From Mesorhizobium sp. (GTDB lineage Bacteria; Pseudomonadota; Alphaproteobacteria; Rhizobiales; Rhizobiaceae), in assembly GCF_004962245.1 (NCBI RefSeq), contig NZ_SUHQ01000007.1, positions 62,001 to 126,000 of the forward strand: a stretch of 64,000 nucleotides of DNA, in the 5' to 3' direction. Position 1 is the first letter of the stretch, and each line of letters starts with the position of its first letter. Positions 26,284-37,704 of the stretch are shown in pieces. The notes beneath the pieces were generated by a model. The model was not told the origin of the DNA. It did not search any database and saw nothing but the letters and a program-made list of their open reading frames with translations. A program made the translations under genes and the position numbers.

Positions 26284-26949
26284 CTAGTTGCGCTGCCCGA
26301 CCACGGCCAGCCAAGCATAGCCGCGATAAAGTGTTCTGAATCTGAGGCTTGCGCCGACTCTTGCAGATTCCGATTCCACGACGTCGCGCAGGGATTCACG
26401 TGGCTCGACATGGAATTTTCTCAGCCAGCCGCGCAGCAGTGTGCGGAACCAGCCGGGCAGGGCCTCCTGCTGACCGAAATCGACGACATGCAGCGAGCCA
26501 TCGGGTGAAAGGGCGGCAAGTGCCGCCGACACCGTCTTCTCCCAGCCGGGGATCATCGACAGCGAATAAGACACGAATATGCGGTCGAAACTTTCAAGGC
26601 CGAACAGCGCCTTCGCATCGAAATCGGTGGCGTCGCCGCGCGCCAGCGCAACACGGCCGGACAAGCCCTCGCGCGCCATGGCAGCGCTGGCTGTCTCCAG
26701 CATTTCGGCGGAAATATCGAGGCCGAAGAAACGGGCATCGGGGTAGCGGCGGGTGGCAAGCACGATGTTGCGGCCGGTGCCGCAGCCGAGTTCGAGCACC
26801 GTGCCGCCAGCCGGCACGTCCAGCCCTGAGATCAGCCGGTCGCGGCCAAGCAGATAGTATTTGCGGGTCAGGTCGTAGAAATGGCGCTGCCAGCGATAGA
26901 CGCCGTCCATCAGTTCGGCATGGCTGGCCGGCAGCTCACTCGTGCTCAT
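26284..26949 (-). CDS. btaB: S-adenosylmethionine-dependent N-methyltransferase BtaB (betaine lipid synthesis)
   Basis: 221 residues from the ATG at 26949; the open frame continues upstream into btaA but only in a shadow frame. It is a class I methyltransferase with VLELGCGTGRNIVLATRRYP and FFGLDISAEML. Its start overlaps the btaA stop by ATGA (26946-26949). BtaB adds three methyl groups to diacylglyceryl-homoserine to give DGTS, the phosphorus-free betaine lipid that replaces phosphatidylcholine under phosphate limitation. Identity rests mainly on coupling to btaA, since the methyltransferase fold is generic. Confidence 0.9.
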   Translation of the reverse strand: MSTSELPASHAELMDGVYRWQRHFYDLTRKYYLLGRDRLISGLDVPAGGTVLELGCGTGRNIVLATRRYPDARFFGLDISAEMLETASAAMAREGLSGRVALARGDATDFDAKALFGLESFDRIFVSYSLSMIPGWEKTVSAALAALSPDGSLHVVDFGQQEALPGWFRTLLRGWLRKFHVEPRESLRDVVESESARVGASLRFRTLYRGYAWLAVVGQRN

Positions 26950-28193
26950 GCGGCCTGCTTCACATAGAGGTGAAAGCCGCCATAGATGGCCGAACGGTCG
27001 CGGGCCGAGAATTCGCGCGAAGCCTCGTCCGCATAGCTCCACTGGTCGAGCAGCGAGTTCGAAACCCGGCCGGGCAAGAGGCTGGGTTCGGCCGCGGTGC
27101 GGAAGATGACGCGGGCACCAGTGGAAGCGGTGCGGGTGATCTCTGCCCACAAAGCGTTGAGCTGGTCGTCGGTCATCCAGTCCTGTGCGTCGAGCAGCAC
27201 GAAGCGATCGACCGAGCCGGCGTCCTTGCCGGCGAGGAATTCGATGAAATTGGCGTGGTGGATGACGACGCGATCGACATTGTCGCGGATCGTCTTGTAG
27301 TTGCGCTTTTCGAGATAGGCGGGGAGTGCTGCCTCGCCGGGATTGGGATAGCGACGCGCAAAAGCCTGCCAGGCGAAATAGTTGGTTTTCAAAGGAAAAT
27401 CGCAGGCGAGCTTTTCCAGCCGCGCCTTCAGGACACTGGCCATGGTGCCGTCGCCCGAGGTGATCAGCGAATCGTACTGCGCCGGCGGAATGCCGAGCCC
27501 GAACAGCGAGGCCTTTCGCGAGGTAGCCCATTTCAGCAGCGGCTCTTCGAAGACCGGCGCCAACTCCTCGTTGAAGAAGCGGCGCTGGTCGGCAAGGCTT
27601 TTGGCTTGCATGATGCCGGCCGGGTCGACGCCGAAGAATTTGGCGGTGCGGTGACCCATGGCGATGAACAGGCCGAGCAGGCCGGTCTGGTAGAAGTTGC
27701 GGTCGAAGACGGCGATGCGGCGACGGCCGCGCCAGTTGCGCCGCTCCCAGTAGTGACGGCTGACCGGGTCGAGATGCGGTGCGATGAAGCGGTCGTAGGC
27801 TTGCGAATTGTGACGGGTCTCGGCAGCGCCGAAGAAACGGAACAGGTCGCCCTGGGACGGCAGATGGCGCACCGCCTCCAGTTTCATGCGGTTCAGCGCG
27901 ATATGGGCGGCGTTGAGATCGACGGCGTCGATCCTTTCCGGCGACCGGGTGAGATAGGCGAGGATGTTGCAGCCGCCCGACGCGATGGTGACGACGCGGT
28001 GGCCCTGGCCAAGCTGCATCGCCTCCATGTCGACATCGGGGTCTTCCCAGATCTGCGGATAGACGAGGCCGGAAAAGAGGAAGGCGAAGAGCCGTTCGGA
28101 AACACCGGCCTTTGAAAGGGGGCGATTCTGATAGACGGCCTTGCCAACTTCCTTGCCGCGGCGAAAAACCAGTTCTCCGGAAAGGTCCGTCAT
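26946..28193 (-). CDS. btaA: S-adenosylmethionine:diacylglycerol 3-amino-3-carboxypropyltransferase BtaA
   Basis: 415 residues from the ATG at 28193. The start is chosen because MTDLSGELVFRRGKEVGKA begins the conserved region and a PHO box occupies 28243-28260, so the upstream in-frame ATGs (28244, 28295) would be in the promoter. Blocks VYPQIWEDPDVDMEAMQL, TIASGGCNILAYL and VFDRNFYQTGLLGLFI are typical of the DUF3419/BtaA family. It transfers the aminocarboxypropyl group of SAM to diacylglycerol, the first step of DGTS synthesis at the membrane. It forms an overlapping operon with btaB. Confidence 0.93.
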   Translation of the reverse strand: MTDLSGELVFRRGKEVGKAVYQNRPLSKAGVSERLFAFLFSGLVYPQIWEDPDVDMEAMQLGQGHRVVTIASGGCNILAYLTRSPERIDAVDLNAAHIALNRMKLEAVRHLPSQGDLFRFFGAAETRHNSQAYDRFIAPHLDPVSRHYWERRNWRGRRRIAVFDRNFYQTGLLGLFIAMGHRTAKFFGVDPAGIMQAKSLADQRRFFNEELAPVFEEPLLKWATSRKASLFGLGIPPAQYDSLITSGDGTMASVLKARLEKLACDFPLKTNYFAWQAFARRYPNPGEAALPAYLEKRNYKTIRDNVDRVVIHHANFIEFLAGKDAGSVDRFVLLDAQDWMTDDQLNALWAEITRTASTGARVIFRTAAEPSLLPGRVSNSLLDQWSYADEASREFSARDRSAIYGGFHLYVKQAA

Positions 28194-28242
28194 GACAAGG
28201 CGATTCCCCGTTTGCTTTGGCGCAAGCGGGTATCGCAAGGTC

Positions 28243-28260
28243 ATGACAAGCCGGTGACAG
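28243..28260 (-). promoter_or_regulatory. PHO box upstream of btaAB
   Basis: Read on the minus strand, CTGTCACCGGCTTGTCAT fits two CTGTCAT-like heptamers separated by 4 bp, the PhoB binding pattern, with only two departures (C for T at the end of the first, T for C at the start of the second). It lies 49 bp upstream of the btaA ATG. Control of btaA by PhoB is established in Sinorhizobium, so the match is expected in function. Confidence 0.8.
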
Positions 28261-28275
28261 CCTGTTGACGCCAGC

Positions 28276-32061
<3,786 letters not shown>

Positions 32062-32240
32062 GGCAGCGGCTCCCAGGCATTTTATTGATTCAACGTGTTA
32101 ATTCGCCATGGCTTGGCCGGCAACAGCCAAGAGGAGGATGTTACATACGGAAATGCAACGTTATGAAACTCATAGGCACCTTATGCATTTTGTCTTGGAT
32201 CGCCACCGGTAGCGGGGGCGTGATTTAGAGGAGAGATATT

Positions 32241-32441
32241 ATGAAGAAACTCATTCTTGCGTCGGTTTCGGCGCTTGCCCTGCTTGGCGTCGCGGCTTGC
32301 AGCGACAGCGGCACGGGCGGGGACGGCACAACCACGCAGAGCACCAATCCGCCGGCGGCCGAACAGCCGATGCAGCCGGCTCCTGACGCCACGAAGCCGG
32401 CCGAGCCGGCTCCGGCAGAGCCAGCTGCGCCCGCGCAGTAG
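32241..32441 (+). CDS. Small proline/alanine-rich lipoprotein
   Basis: 66 residues. The ATG at 32241 follows a GAGGAGAG site. The signal MKKLILASVSALALLG leads to the lipobox VAAC with Cys20 as the acylated residue. The mature 46 residues are a disordered chain of Ser/Gly/Thr then repeated Pro-Ala-Glu (PAEPAPAEPAAPAQ). No domain is recognised. Similar small lipoproteins in rhizobia are surface or periplasmic and of unknown role. A hairpin terminator follows 17 bp after the stop, so it is monocistronic. Confidence 0.75.
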   Translation: MKKLILASVSALALLGVAACSDSGTGGDGTTTQSTNPPAAEQPMQPAPDATKPAEPAPAEPAAPAQ

Positions 32442-32458
32442 TTCTGATGTAACGAACA

Positions 32459-32485
32459 GAAGGCCGGCATGATGCCGGCCTTCTG
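32459..32485 (+). terminator. Terminator-like hairpin after the small lipoprotein gene
   Basis: AGAAGGCCGGCAT and ATGCCGGCCTTCT form a perfect 13-bp stem with almost no loop. There is no long T tract after it, but the stem ends in TTCT and could work in either direction. It lies between the lipoprotein gene and the possible minus-strand ORF at 32529-32690. Confidence 0.7.
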
Positions 32486-32528
32486 ACGGCTTCGACACGC
32501 GCCTAGCGGTCGAAAGCGGTGGTTGTCG

Positions 32529-32690
32529 TCACCGCGAGGGCGAAAGCATGGCCGCGCCCATCACTTTTTCGCCCAGGGCCTCCCAGCCCGGCATGTTCCA
32601 CGCCAGTTTCCCCGAGAAGGCGAAGCTCGCCGTCAGGAGGGCAACGAACGGCCAGAGTCCGCGAAATCGATTGGGTTGGCCCTGCGGCAC
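32529..32690 (-). CDS. Possible 53-residue membrane protein (weak)
   Basis: A GTG at 32690 opens a 53-codon frame ending in TGA at 32529. It reads MPQGQPNRFRG, then a hydrophobic helix LWPFVALLTASFAFSGKLAW, then a polar tail. About 80 percent of its third codon positions are G or C, as in real genes here, and the hairpin at 32459-32485 could terminate it. The ribosome-binding site is weak (AGCGAAG) and no family is recognised, so it may be chance. It would be divergent from the TerB-DnaJ gene. Confidence 0.3.
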   Translation of the reverse strand: MPQGQPNRFRGLWPFVALLTASFAFSGKLAWNMPGWEALGEKVMGAAMLSPSR

Positions 32691-32735
32691 TGTCTTCGCT
32701 TGATAGCGGTAGGCGGTTGGCCCTATTAGGTGCTC

Positions 32736-33455
32736 ATGTCGATTTGGGATCGCCTCGGCGACTTCATCACACGCGTTTCGTCCTCAACCTCGTCGGGTGT
32801 CGCCGACGTCGTCGAGGCCGTGCGGACGGTTTTCTCCGGCGATGCGGATTTGCGCCGGCGCGTCGCTTTCTCGGTGGCGATGATCGCGCTGTCCGCCAAG
32901 ATGGCCAAAGCCGACGGCATCGTCACGCAGGACGAAGTGCGCGCCTTCCAGGAAATATTCGAAGTGCCGAAGGAGCAGACGCGTAATGTGGCGCGGCTCT
33001 ACGATCTGGCCAAGCGCGACATCGCCGGCTTCGAGACCTATGCGGAGCGGATGGCGCAGCTTTGCGGCTCAGGCCATTCGAACTGCGTGATGCTGGAGGA
33101 TATCCTCGACGGGTTGTTCCACATCGCCAAGGCCGACGGGCTGGTCCATGAGCGGGAAGGCCAGTTCCTGCATCGCATCGCCGAGATCTTCCGGATCGAG
33201 GAGGCGCATTACCAGAGCATTCTGGCGCGGCACGTCGATTTGGGTGCGGCCGATCCCTATGTCGTGCTCGGTATCGAACGGGGAAAACCGTTCGAGGAGG
33301 TCCGAAAGCGTTATCGCAAGCTGGTTTCGGACAACCATCCCGACCGGCTGATCGCGCGCGGCCTGCCGCAGGAATTCATCAAGATCGCAACGAGCAGGAT
33401 AGCGGCGATCAATGCGGCCTATGAGATGATCGAACGAGGCCTGCGACACGCATGA
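32736..33455 (+). CDS. TerB-like/DnaJ-domain protein (DjlA-like)
   Basis: 239 residues from the ATG at 32736; a GTG two codons earlier is an alternative. Residues about 35-165 form a TerB-like helical domain (VAFSVAMIALSAKMAKADGIVTQDE and FHIAKADGLVHERE, two related acidic hairpins). Residues about 170-235 form a J domain (DPYVVLGIERGKPFEEVRKRYR) with the essential HPD in SDNHPDRL. E. coli DjlA has the same order after a membrane helix, but no such helix is seen here, so it is probably a soluble DnaK co-chaperone. Its stop overlaps the amidase start by ATGA. Confidence 0.88.
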   Translation: MSIWDRLGDFITRVSSSTSSGVADVVEAVRTVFSGDADLRRRVAFSVAMIALSAKMAKADGIVTQDEVRAFQEIFEVPKEQTRNVARLYDLAKRDIAGFETYAERMAQLCGSGHSNCVMLEDILDGLFHIAKADGLVHEREGQFLHRIAEIFRIEEAHYQSILARHVDLGAADPYVVLGIERGKPFEEVRKRYRKLVSDNHPDRLIARGLPQEFIKIATSRIAAINAAYEMIERGLRHA

Positions 33456-34219
33456 GCGGCTTCCTGCCCGACGAGCCGACCGCCGACGTAAGGGTATCGC
33501 CGAATTTCGGTCCACGCCGCGAGACGGCAAAGCCCGACATGATCGTACTGCACTACACCGGCATGAAGACCAGCGGCGGCGCCGAAGCCTGGCTGTGCGA
33601 TCCAGCCAGCGAGGTTTCGTCGCACTATCTCGTCCATGAGGACGGCCGCATCGTCCAGATGGTCAGGGAAAGCGACCGTGCCTGGCATGCCGGCAAGAGT
33701 TCCTGGTTCGGGCGCGCCGACATCAACTCCTGTTCGGTCGGTATCGAGATCGTCAATCCGGGGCATTCGCTGGGCTATCGGAATTTTCCCAAACGGCAGA
33801 TCGATGCGGTGATCGGTCTGTGCAAGGGGATCGTCCGGCGCCATTCCATCCCAGCCCAACGGGTGCTCGCCCATTCCGACGTGGCGCCGGGACGCAAGCT
33901 CGATCCGGGCGAGAAATTCCCCTGGAGGGCCCTGTTCGAGGCCGGTGTCGGCCACCTCGTCGAAGCGGCACCCGTCAGGCGCGGCGCGGTGCTGAAGGCC
34001 GGCGACGCGACTGCCGAAGTCGAGGCGTTGCAGTCGATGCTGGCGCTCTACGGTTATGGCGTGGAGATATCAGGCGCTTTCGACCGGCAGACCGAAATCG
34101 TTGTCGAAGCTTTTCAGCGGCATTTCCGGCAGCGTTTGGTCGATGGCGTGGCCGACGGGTCGACAATCCGCACGCTGGAAAGGCTGCTTGCTTCCATCAG
34201 GGCGGTTCCGTCCAGGTAG
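33452..34219 (+). CDS. N-acetylmuramoyl-L-alanine amidase, Amidase_2 plus peptidoglycan-binding domain
   Basis: 255 residues. The zinc ligands of the T7-lysozyme-like amidase fold are visible: His34 in MIVLHYTG, His141 in LAHSDVAPGRK and Asp151 in LDPGEKFPW; Glu99 in VGIEI is the usual catalytic glutamate. Residues about 180-250 form a PG_binding_1 module. No signal peptide is apparent, so like AmiD/AmpD it may recycle anhydromuropeptides; without export it would act in the cytoplasm. It is coupled to the upstream DjlA-like gene by ATGA (33452-33455). Confidence 0.9.
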   Translation: MSGFLPDEPTADVRVSPNFGPRRETAKPDMIVLHYTGMKTSGGAEAWLCDPASEVSSHYLVHEDGRIVQMVRESDRAWHAGKSSWFGRADINSCSVGIEIVNPGHSLGYRNFPKRQIDAVIGLCKGIVRRHSIPAQRVLAHSDVAPGRKLDPGEKFPWRALFEAGVGHLVEAAPVRRGAVLKAGDATAEVEALQSMLALYGYGVEISGAFDRQTEIVVEAFQRHFRQRLVDGVADGSTIRTLERLLASIRAVPSR

Positions 34220-34403
34220 TCTTTTCCTGGCCGTTAAGTTACAGTCTGTCACTCAAAGTGACTTGCCCCGCCTTCTTTGCCGCCAATTCGACCGTCAAAG
34301 GCGATCCGTGCAAGTTGTCGGATCTACAGCCCCCCGGATGTTCCGATGTTGAATTAGCGTAGCTGCGTGAAACTCTTCGCGCGGTCCAACAGAACAGGAT
34401 CAC

Positions 34404-35180
34404 ATGCAGAAATTGACCGTTTTAACGGCAGCTGTTGCTGCCGGCGTAATGACTTTTGCCATCGGTGCCGCGAATGGCGCGCCACTAAGCCAGCGGGCAG
34501 ACCAAGGTTTCATCACCGCATCCGATAAAATCGCCGCGCCGAAAGCCGGCCAAGGCGCAAAGGAAAAAAAGGTGAAGAGGGCATCCTCCGCAAAGGCTGA
34601 AAAAGCGGCTGCGGTAAAAGTGAAAAAGCCAGCCTCTGCAAAAAAGCCAGCCTCTGCAGAAAAGGCGGCCTCTGCAGAAAGGGCAGTCTCTAAGCGGCAT
34701 GTGAAGCGCAACAGGAAGCGCATCGACCGGGCGACGACGGCGTCGATCGGCCGGAAGAGCCGGGCGGCGCCGAAGACGGCGGTCGCCGGCGACAGTGGGC
34801 AATACTCGACGATCATCGAGCGTCATGCCGCCAGCAACGGTGTGCCAGTCTCGCTCGCCAAGGCCGTCATCAAGATCGAGAGCAACTTCCAGCCGAACCA
34901 GGTTGGCAGCGCCGGCGAGATCGGCCTGATGCAGATCAAGCCGGCGACGGCGCGGATGATGGGTTACAGCGGCTCGATCAAGGGTCTCTACGATCCGGAG
35001 ACCAACATTAAATACGGCATGAAATACCTCGCCATGGCGCGGAACCTCGGCGGCGGCACGACCTGCGGCACGATCCTCAAATACAATGCCGGCCATGGCG
35101 CCAAGCGCATGAACCCGGTGTCCGCGGCCTATTGCGGCAAGGTCAAGGTACAGTTGGCCGCACTTGGAGCGCCGGCCTGA
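34404..35180 (+). CDS. Exported lytic transglycosylase, SLT domain, with Lys/Ala-rich repeat region
   Basis: 258 residues. A signal peptide spans about residues 1-26. Residues 40-125 are Lys/Ala/Ser-rich and include KPASAK-type repeats coded by 18-bp tandem units. The C-terminal SLT domain has the catalytic Glu159 in VIKIESNFQPNQVGSAGEIG, then LMQIKPATARMMGY and LKYNAGHG. It should cleave glycan strands in the periplasm; the basic, probably disordered arm may bind peptidoglycan or acidic polymers. It stands between the amidase gene and rnpB. Confidence 0.9.
   Translation: MQKLTVLTAAVAAGVMTFAIGAANGAPLSQRADQGFITASDKIAAPKAGQGAKEKKVKRASSAKAEKAAAVKVKKPASAKKPASAEKAASAERAVSKRHVKRNRKRIDRATTASIGRKSRAAPKTAVAGDSGQYSTIIERHAASNGVPVSLAKAVIKIESNFQPNQVGSAGEIGLMQIKPATARMMGYSGSIKGLYDPETNIKYGMKYLAMARNLGGGTTCGTILKYNAGHGAKRMNPVSAAYCGKVKVQLAALGAPA
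34623..34694. repeat. 18-bp tandem repeat inside the transglycosylase gene
   Basis: Two identical units AAAAAGCCAGCCTCTGCA (34623-34640, 34641-34658) are followed by two diverged units (34659-34676, 34677-34694). They code for the K-x-A-S-A type repeats of the linker. Being a multiple of three, the number of copies can vary without frameshift. Confidence 0.9.
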
Positions 35181-35204
35181 CAAAGTCATAACCCGCTTTT
35201 TCGT

Positions 35205-35233
35205 TTGCGTTTTTGGACGTGAACCCCTTTATA
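35205..35233 (+). promoter_or_regulatory. Possible rnpB promoter
   Basis: TTGCGT (35205-35210) and TTTATA (35228-35233) are 17 bp apart and end 5 bp before the inferred RNA start at 35239. The match to the housekeeping consensus is partial. Confidence 0.4.
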
Positions 35234-35238
35234 CGCCT

Positions 35239-35636
35239 TGCCAGCTGGCCGGGCGGCCGCACCCGCGAAGCCGAAAGGCTGCGGGTGAGGAAAGTCCGGG
35301 CTCCATGGAGACACGGTGCCGGTTAATGGCCGGCGGGGGCGACCCCAGGGAAAGTGCCACAGAAAGCAAACCGCCACGGTCTACCGTGGCAAGGGTGAAA
35401 GGGTGGGGTAAGAGCCCACCGCGCGACTGGCAACAGGAGCGGCACGGTAAACCCCACCGGGAGCAAGACCGAATAGGGACGGTGCGAGGGGAAACCCTCG
35501 GGGGCTGTTTCCGGCCCACCGTCCGGGTAGGTTGCGTGAGGCGCATGGCAACATGCGCCCAAGATGAATGGCCGCCACGTTCTCGCCCCGCAAGGGGCGA
35601 GGGCCATACAGAACCCGGCTTACAGGCCAGCTGGCA
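35239..35636 (+). ncRNA. rnpB: RNase P RNA, class A
   Basis: About 398 nt. The 5' end TGCCAGCTGGCC pairs with the 3' end GGCCAGCTGGCA, the terminal P1 helix. The conserved core is present: GAGGAAAGTCCGGGCTCC near 35287, AGGGTGAAAGGGTG and GTAAGAGCCCACCGCG in the middle, and ACAGAACCCGGCTTA near 35609. This is the catalytic RNA that removes 5' leaders from tRNA precursors. The protein-like frames across it are shadows. The ends are set from the P1 pairing and may be off by a few bases. Confidence 0.95.
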
Positions 35637-35764
35637 ATTTCTTCCAGATTCTCCAAGGAAATTCCCTGATATCAGCAGGTTGCGTCTTCGGGCGCGCCTG
35701 CGGATTCAGGTGTTTCTGAAACTGAATCAGCTTTGCTGGGCTGTGGGAGGATAAGCGCTTCTTG

Positions 35765-35795
35765 CACTGTGGTGCGATTAAATCGTACCACAGTG
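35765..35795. promoter_or_regulatory. Operator palindrome of the parDE locus
   Basis: A 31-bp inverted repeat with 15-bp arms, CACTGTGGTGCGATT and AATCGTACCACAGTG, that match at 14 of 15 positions around a central A. It ends 22 bp before the antitoxin ATG. Ribbon-helix-helix antitoxins of the ParD type bind such sites to repress their own operon; the assignment is inferred from position and symmetry. Confidence 0.75.
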
Positions 35796-35817
35796 TGGGA
35801 AATATCAGGAGCGCATC

Positions 35818-36093
35818 ATGGGCCAGGTCGACAAACGCAGCATCACGCTTTCGCCCGAACTGGCGGCGGCGGTCGACGACGTGGTTGCCGCCGGCGAATA
35901 CGCTTCGGCGAGCGAGGTGATCCGCGATGCACTCAGGCAATGGAAGGACCGGCGCGATCTGCACGGCTACACGGTCGAGGAGTTGCGCAAACTGGTGCAG
36001 GAGGGGATCGACAGCGGGCCGGGGCGGTTTGCGTCGATCGACGAAATCAAGGCCGAAGCGCGCAGACGATTGAAATCCGACAACGCGGCATGA
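35818..36093 (+). CDS. parD: ParD-family type II antitoxin
   Basis: 91 residues. The N-terminal ribbon-helix-helix (KRSITLSPELAAAVDDVVAAG, then YASASEVIRDALRQWKDR) binds DNA; the C-terminal helix region (VEELRKLVQEGIDSGPGRF) wraps the toxin. It is preceded by a 31-bp operator palindrome and its stop overlaps the toxin start by ATGA (36090-36093). Because the toxin gene is frameshifted, this antitoxin may now be an orphan that only represses its own promoter. Confidence 0.9.
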   Translation: MGQVDKRSITLSPELAAAVDDVVAAGEYASASEVIRDALRQWKDRRDLHGYTVEELRKLVQEGIDSGPGRFASIDEIKAEARRRLKSDNAA

Positions 36094-36400
36094 ATTTGCT
36101 GCCCATCATCCGAACTGCAAATGCGGAAGAGGATTTGATCGCGGTCTGGCTTCATATTGCGCGAGACGACGAGGCTGCGGCGGACGGCTGCTCGATCGGA
36201 TCGAAGCCCGCTGGCAGCAACTGGCAACTTATCCTTTCTCAGGCGCGTCGCGGGAAGACATCGCGCCCGGCATCCGCCATCTGGTGGTCGGTGAATATCT
36301 CACCTTGTACCGTGTCGGCGAGGATTCGGTCGAAATCCTGCGCGTGCTGCATGGCCGGCGCAGGATCGAAGCAGACGATCTGGCTGATCGGCCCGCTTAG
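36090..36400 (+). pseudogene. ParE-family toxin gene with a one-base frameshift
   Basis: The frame starts as a good ParE (MNLLPIIRTANAEEDLIAVW, then LHIARDDEAAAD). Near 36185 one base is missing: GACGGCTG should read GACCGGCTG. The rest is intact one frame over (LLDRIEARWQQLATYPFSG, then LVVGEYLTLYRV and EILRVLHGRRRIEADDL), ending at TAG 36398-36400. The total of 311 bp is one base short of a whole number of codons. ParE toxins of this RelE/ParE fold poison gyrase. As read, the protein loses its core and should be inactive. Confidence 0.82.
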
Positions 36401-37512
36401 GCGCTTACCCCATCCAGCGCTGCCTCGATCGCCCGCCAAAGCTCTTCCACCGGCTCGCAGCCGACCGACAGGCGAACGAAGCCGGGCGGAACCGCGTCCC
36501 CTCTTTTCGCCCGCCGTTCGGCGGAGGTGTGGACGCCGCCGAAGGACGTCGCCGCCTGCATCAATGCGCAGCTGTTGATGAAATCCTCCGCCTTGTCCTC
36601 CGAGGCGAGCACAAACGAGATGAGAAAGCCGAAGCGCTCCATCTGGGCGCGGGCGAGATTGTGCGAAGGGTCGCTTTCCAGACCCGGAAAGCGCAAACCG
36701 CTGACCACCTGATGGTCCTTCAGCCGCCGCGCTATCACTTCGGCGGAAGCGCACATCCGGTCGAAACGAACCTCCAGCGTTTCGAGGCCGCGATGCACCA
36801 GCCATGCTTCGAACGGGCCAGGAATGGAGCCTGAGGTCTCACGCCAGCCCGACACGGCGGCGATGATGTCCGCATTGCGGCTGGCGACATGGCCGAACAG
36901 GACGTCGGAATGGCCATTGGGTGCCTTGGTGTCGGCGGCAACAACAATGTCGGCGCCGAGATCGAGCGGGCGCTGACCGAAGGGCGTCATCGTCGTGTTG
37001 TCGACCGCAAGGATTGCGCCCACCTTGTGCACGGCTTCGGCGACGGCGGCAATGTCGCAGAGATCCAATCCTGGATTGGCGGGCGTCTCGACGAAGGCCA
37101 GTCGATATCCATCGAAGCCGCCATCGAGGAAGGTCGATGTCGGCCGGAGATCGTAGGTGACACCGAATGGTTTGAGGAAGCGTTCTGCCAGCGCTCGCGT
37201 GGTGTGATAGCCGTCCGACGGCAGCAGAATACGGTCGCCGGCTTTGAGCAGCCCGAAAAAAACCGCCGAGATCGCAGCCATTCCCGAAGGAAAGGCGACG
37301 CATGGTGCGCCTTCCAGATGTGCCAGCATATGCTCGACCGCGTCCCAGGTTGGATTGCTGAAGCGGCCGTATTGATTGAAGCCTTCGGCGTCGCCGGGCG
37401 CGTGAAAAATGGCGGCCATGGTCAAGGGCAACGGAATTGGATCGCCCTTGGCAAGCCTGCCTCGGCGCAGGTGGGGAAGGGCCGCGGCGCGTGACCTGGC
37501 TGTGTCGGGCAT
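36397..37512 (-). CDS. Cys/Met-metabolism PLP enzyme, cystathionine gamma-lyase-like
   Basis: 371 residues from the ATG at 37512; the longer frame to 37725 crosses the mraZ promoter. Fold-type I features are YGRFSNPTWDAVEHMLAHLEG, the SGMAAISAV loop, Asp171 in LAVDNTTMTPFGQ and the Schiff-base Lys196 in AADTKAPNGHSD. The family covers cystathionine gamma-synthase, beta-lyase and gamma-lyase; sequence alone does not choose among them. Its stop overlaps the end of the parE remnant by 4 bp in convergent orientation, and it is divergent from mraZ. Confidence 0.88.
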   Translation of the reverse strand: MPDTARSRAAALPHLRRGRLAKGDPIPLPLTMAAIFHAPGDAEGFNQYGRFSNPTWDAVEHMLAHLEGAPCVAFPSGMAAISAVFFGLLKAGDRILLPSDGYHTTRALAERFLKPFGVTYDLRPTSTFLDGGFDGYRLAFVETPANPGLDLCDIAAVAEAVHKVGAILAVDNTTMTPFGQRPLDLGADIVVAADTKAPNGHSDVLFGHVASRNADIIAAVSGWRETSGSIPGPFEAWLVHRGLETLEVRFDRMCASAEVIARRLKDHQVVSGLRFPGLESDPSHNLARAQMERFGFLISFVLASEDKAEDFINSCALMQAATSFGGVHTSAERRAKRGDAVPPGFVRLSVGCEPVEELWRAIEAALDGVSA

Positions 37513-37704
37513 GGATTTCAACCTTGTTTCTGAACCGAGAACGGACGGGCCGACGCTATGCGTGGCGGCGATCCGCGGCAAGCCGCTCCGGTTGGGCCAA
37601 ACAGCTCTAAACGCTTCGTTAGGCTTAATAGACGATAAAGATGGGAGTGCCGTCAAAGCTGCTCTCACCGGTGTTGGCGCGCGCGTTTGTGAAGCCTGTT
37701 CCCG

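Noticed and set aside
26949..27531. N-terminal extension of btaB by about 190 residues
   Set aside because: The extension is Arg/His-rich shadow of btaA; the ATG at 26949 overlaps the btaA stop by ATGA and begins family-like sequence.
35164..35754. Protein-coding ORFs across the RNase P RNA
   Set aside because: The stretch has all conserved RNase P RNA core sequences and pairing ends; the frames have no family-like sequence.
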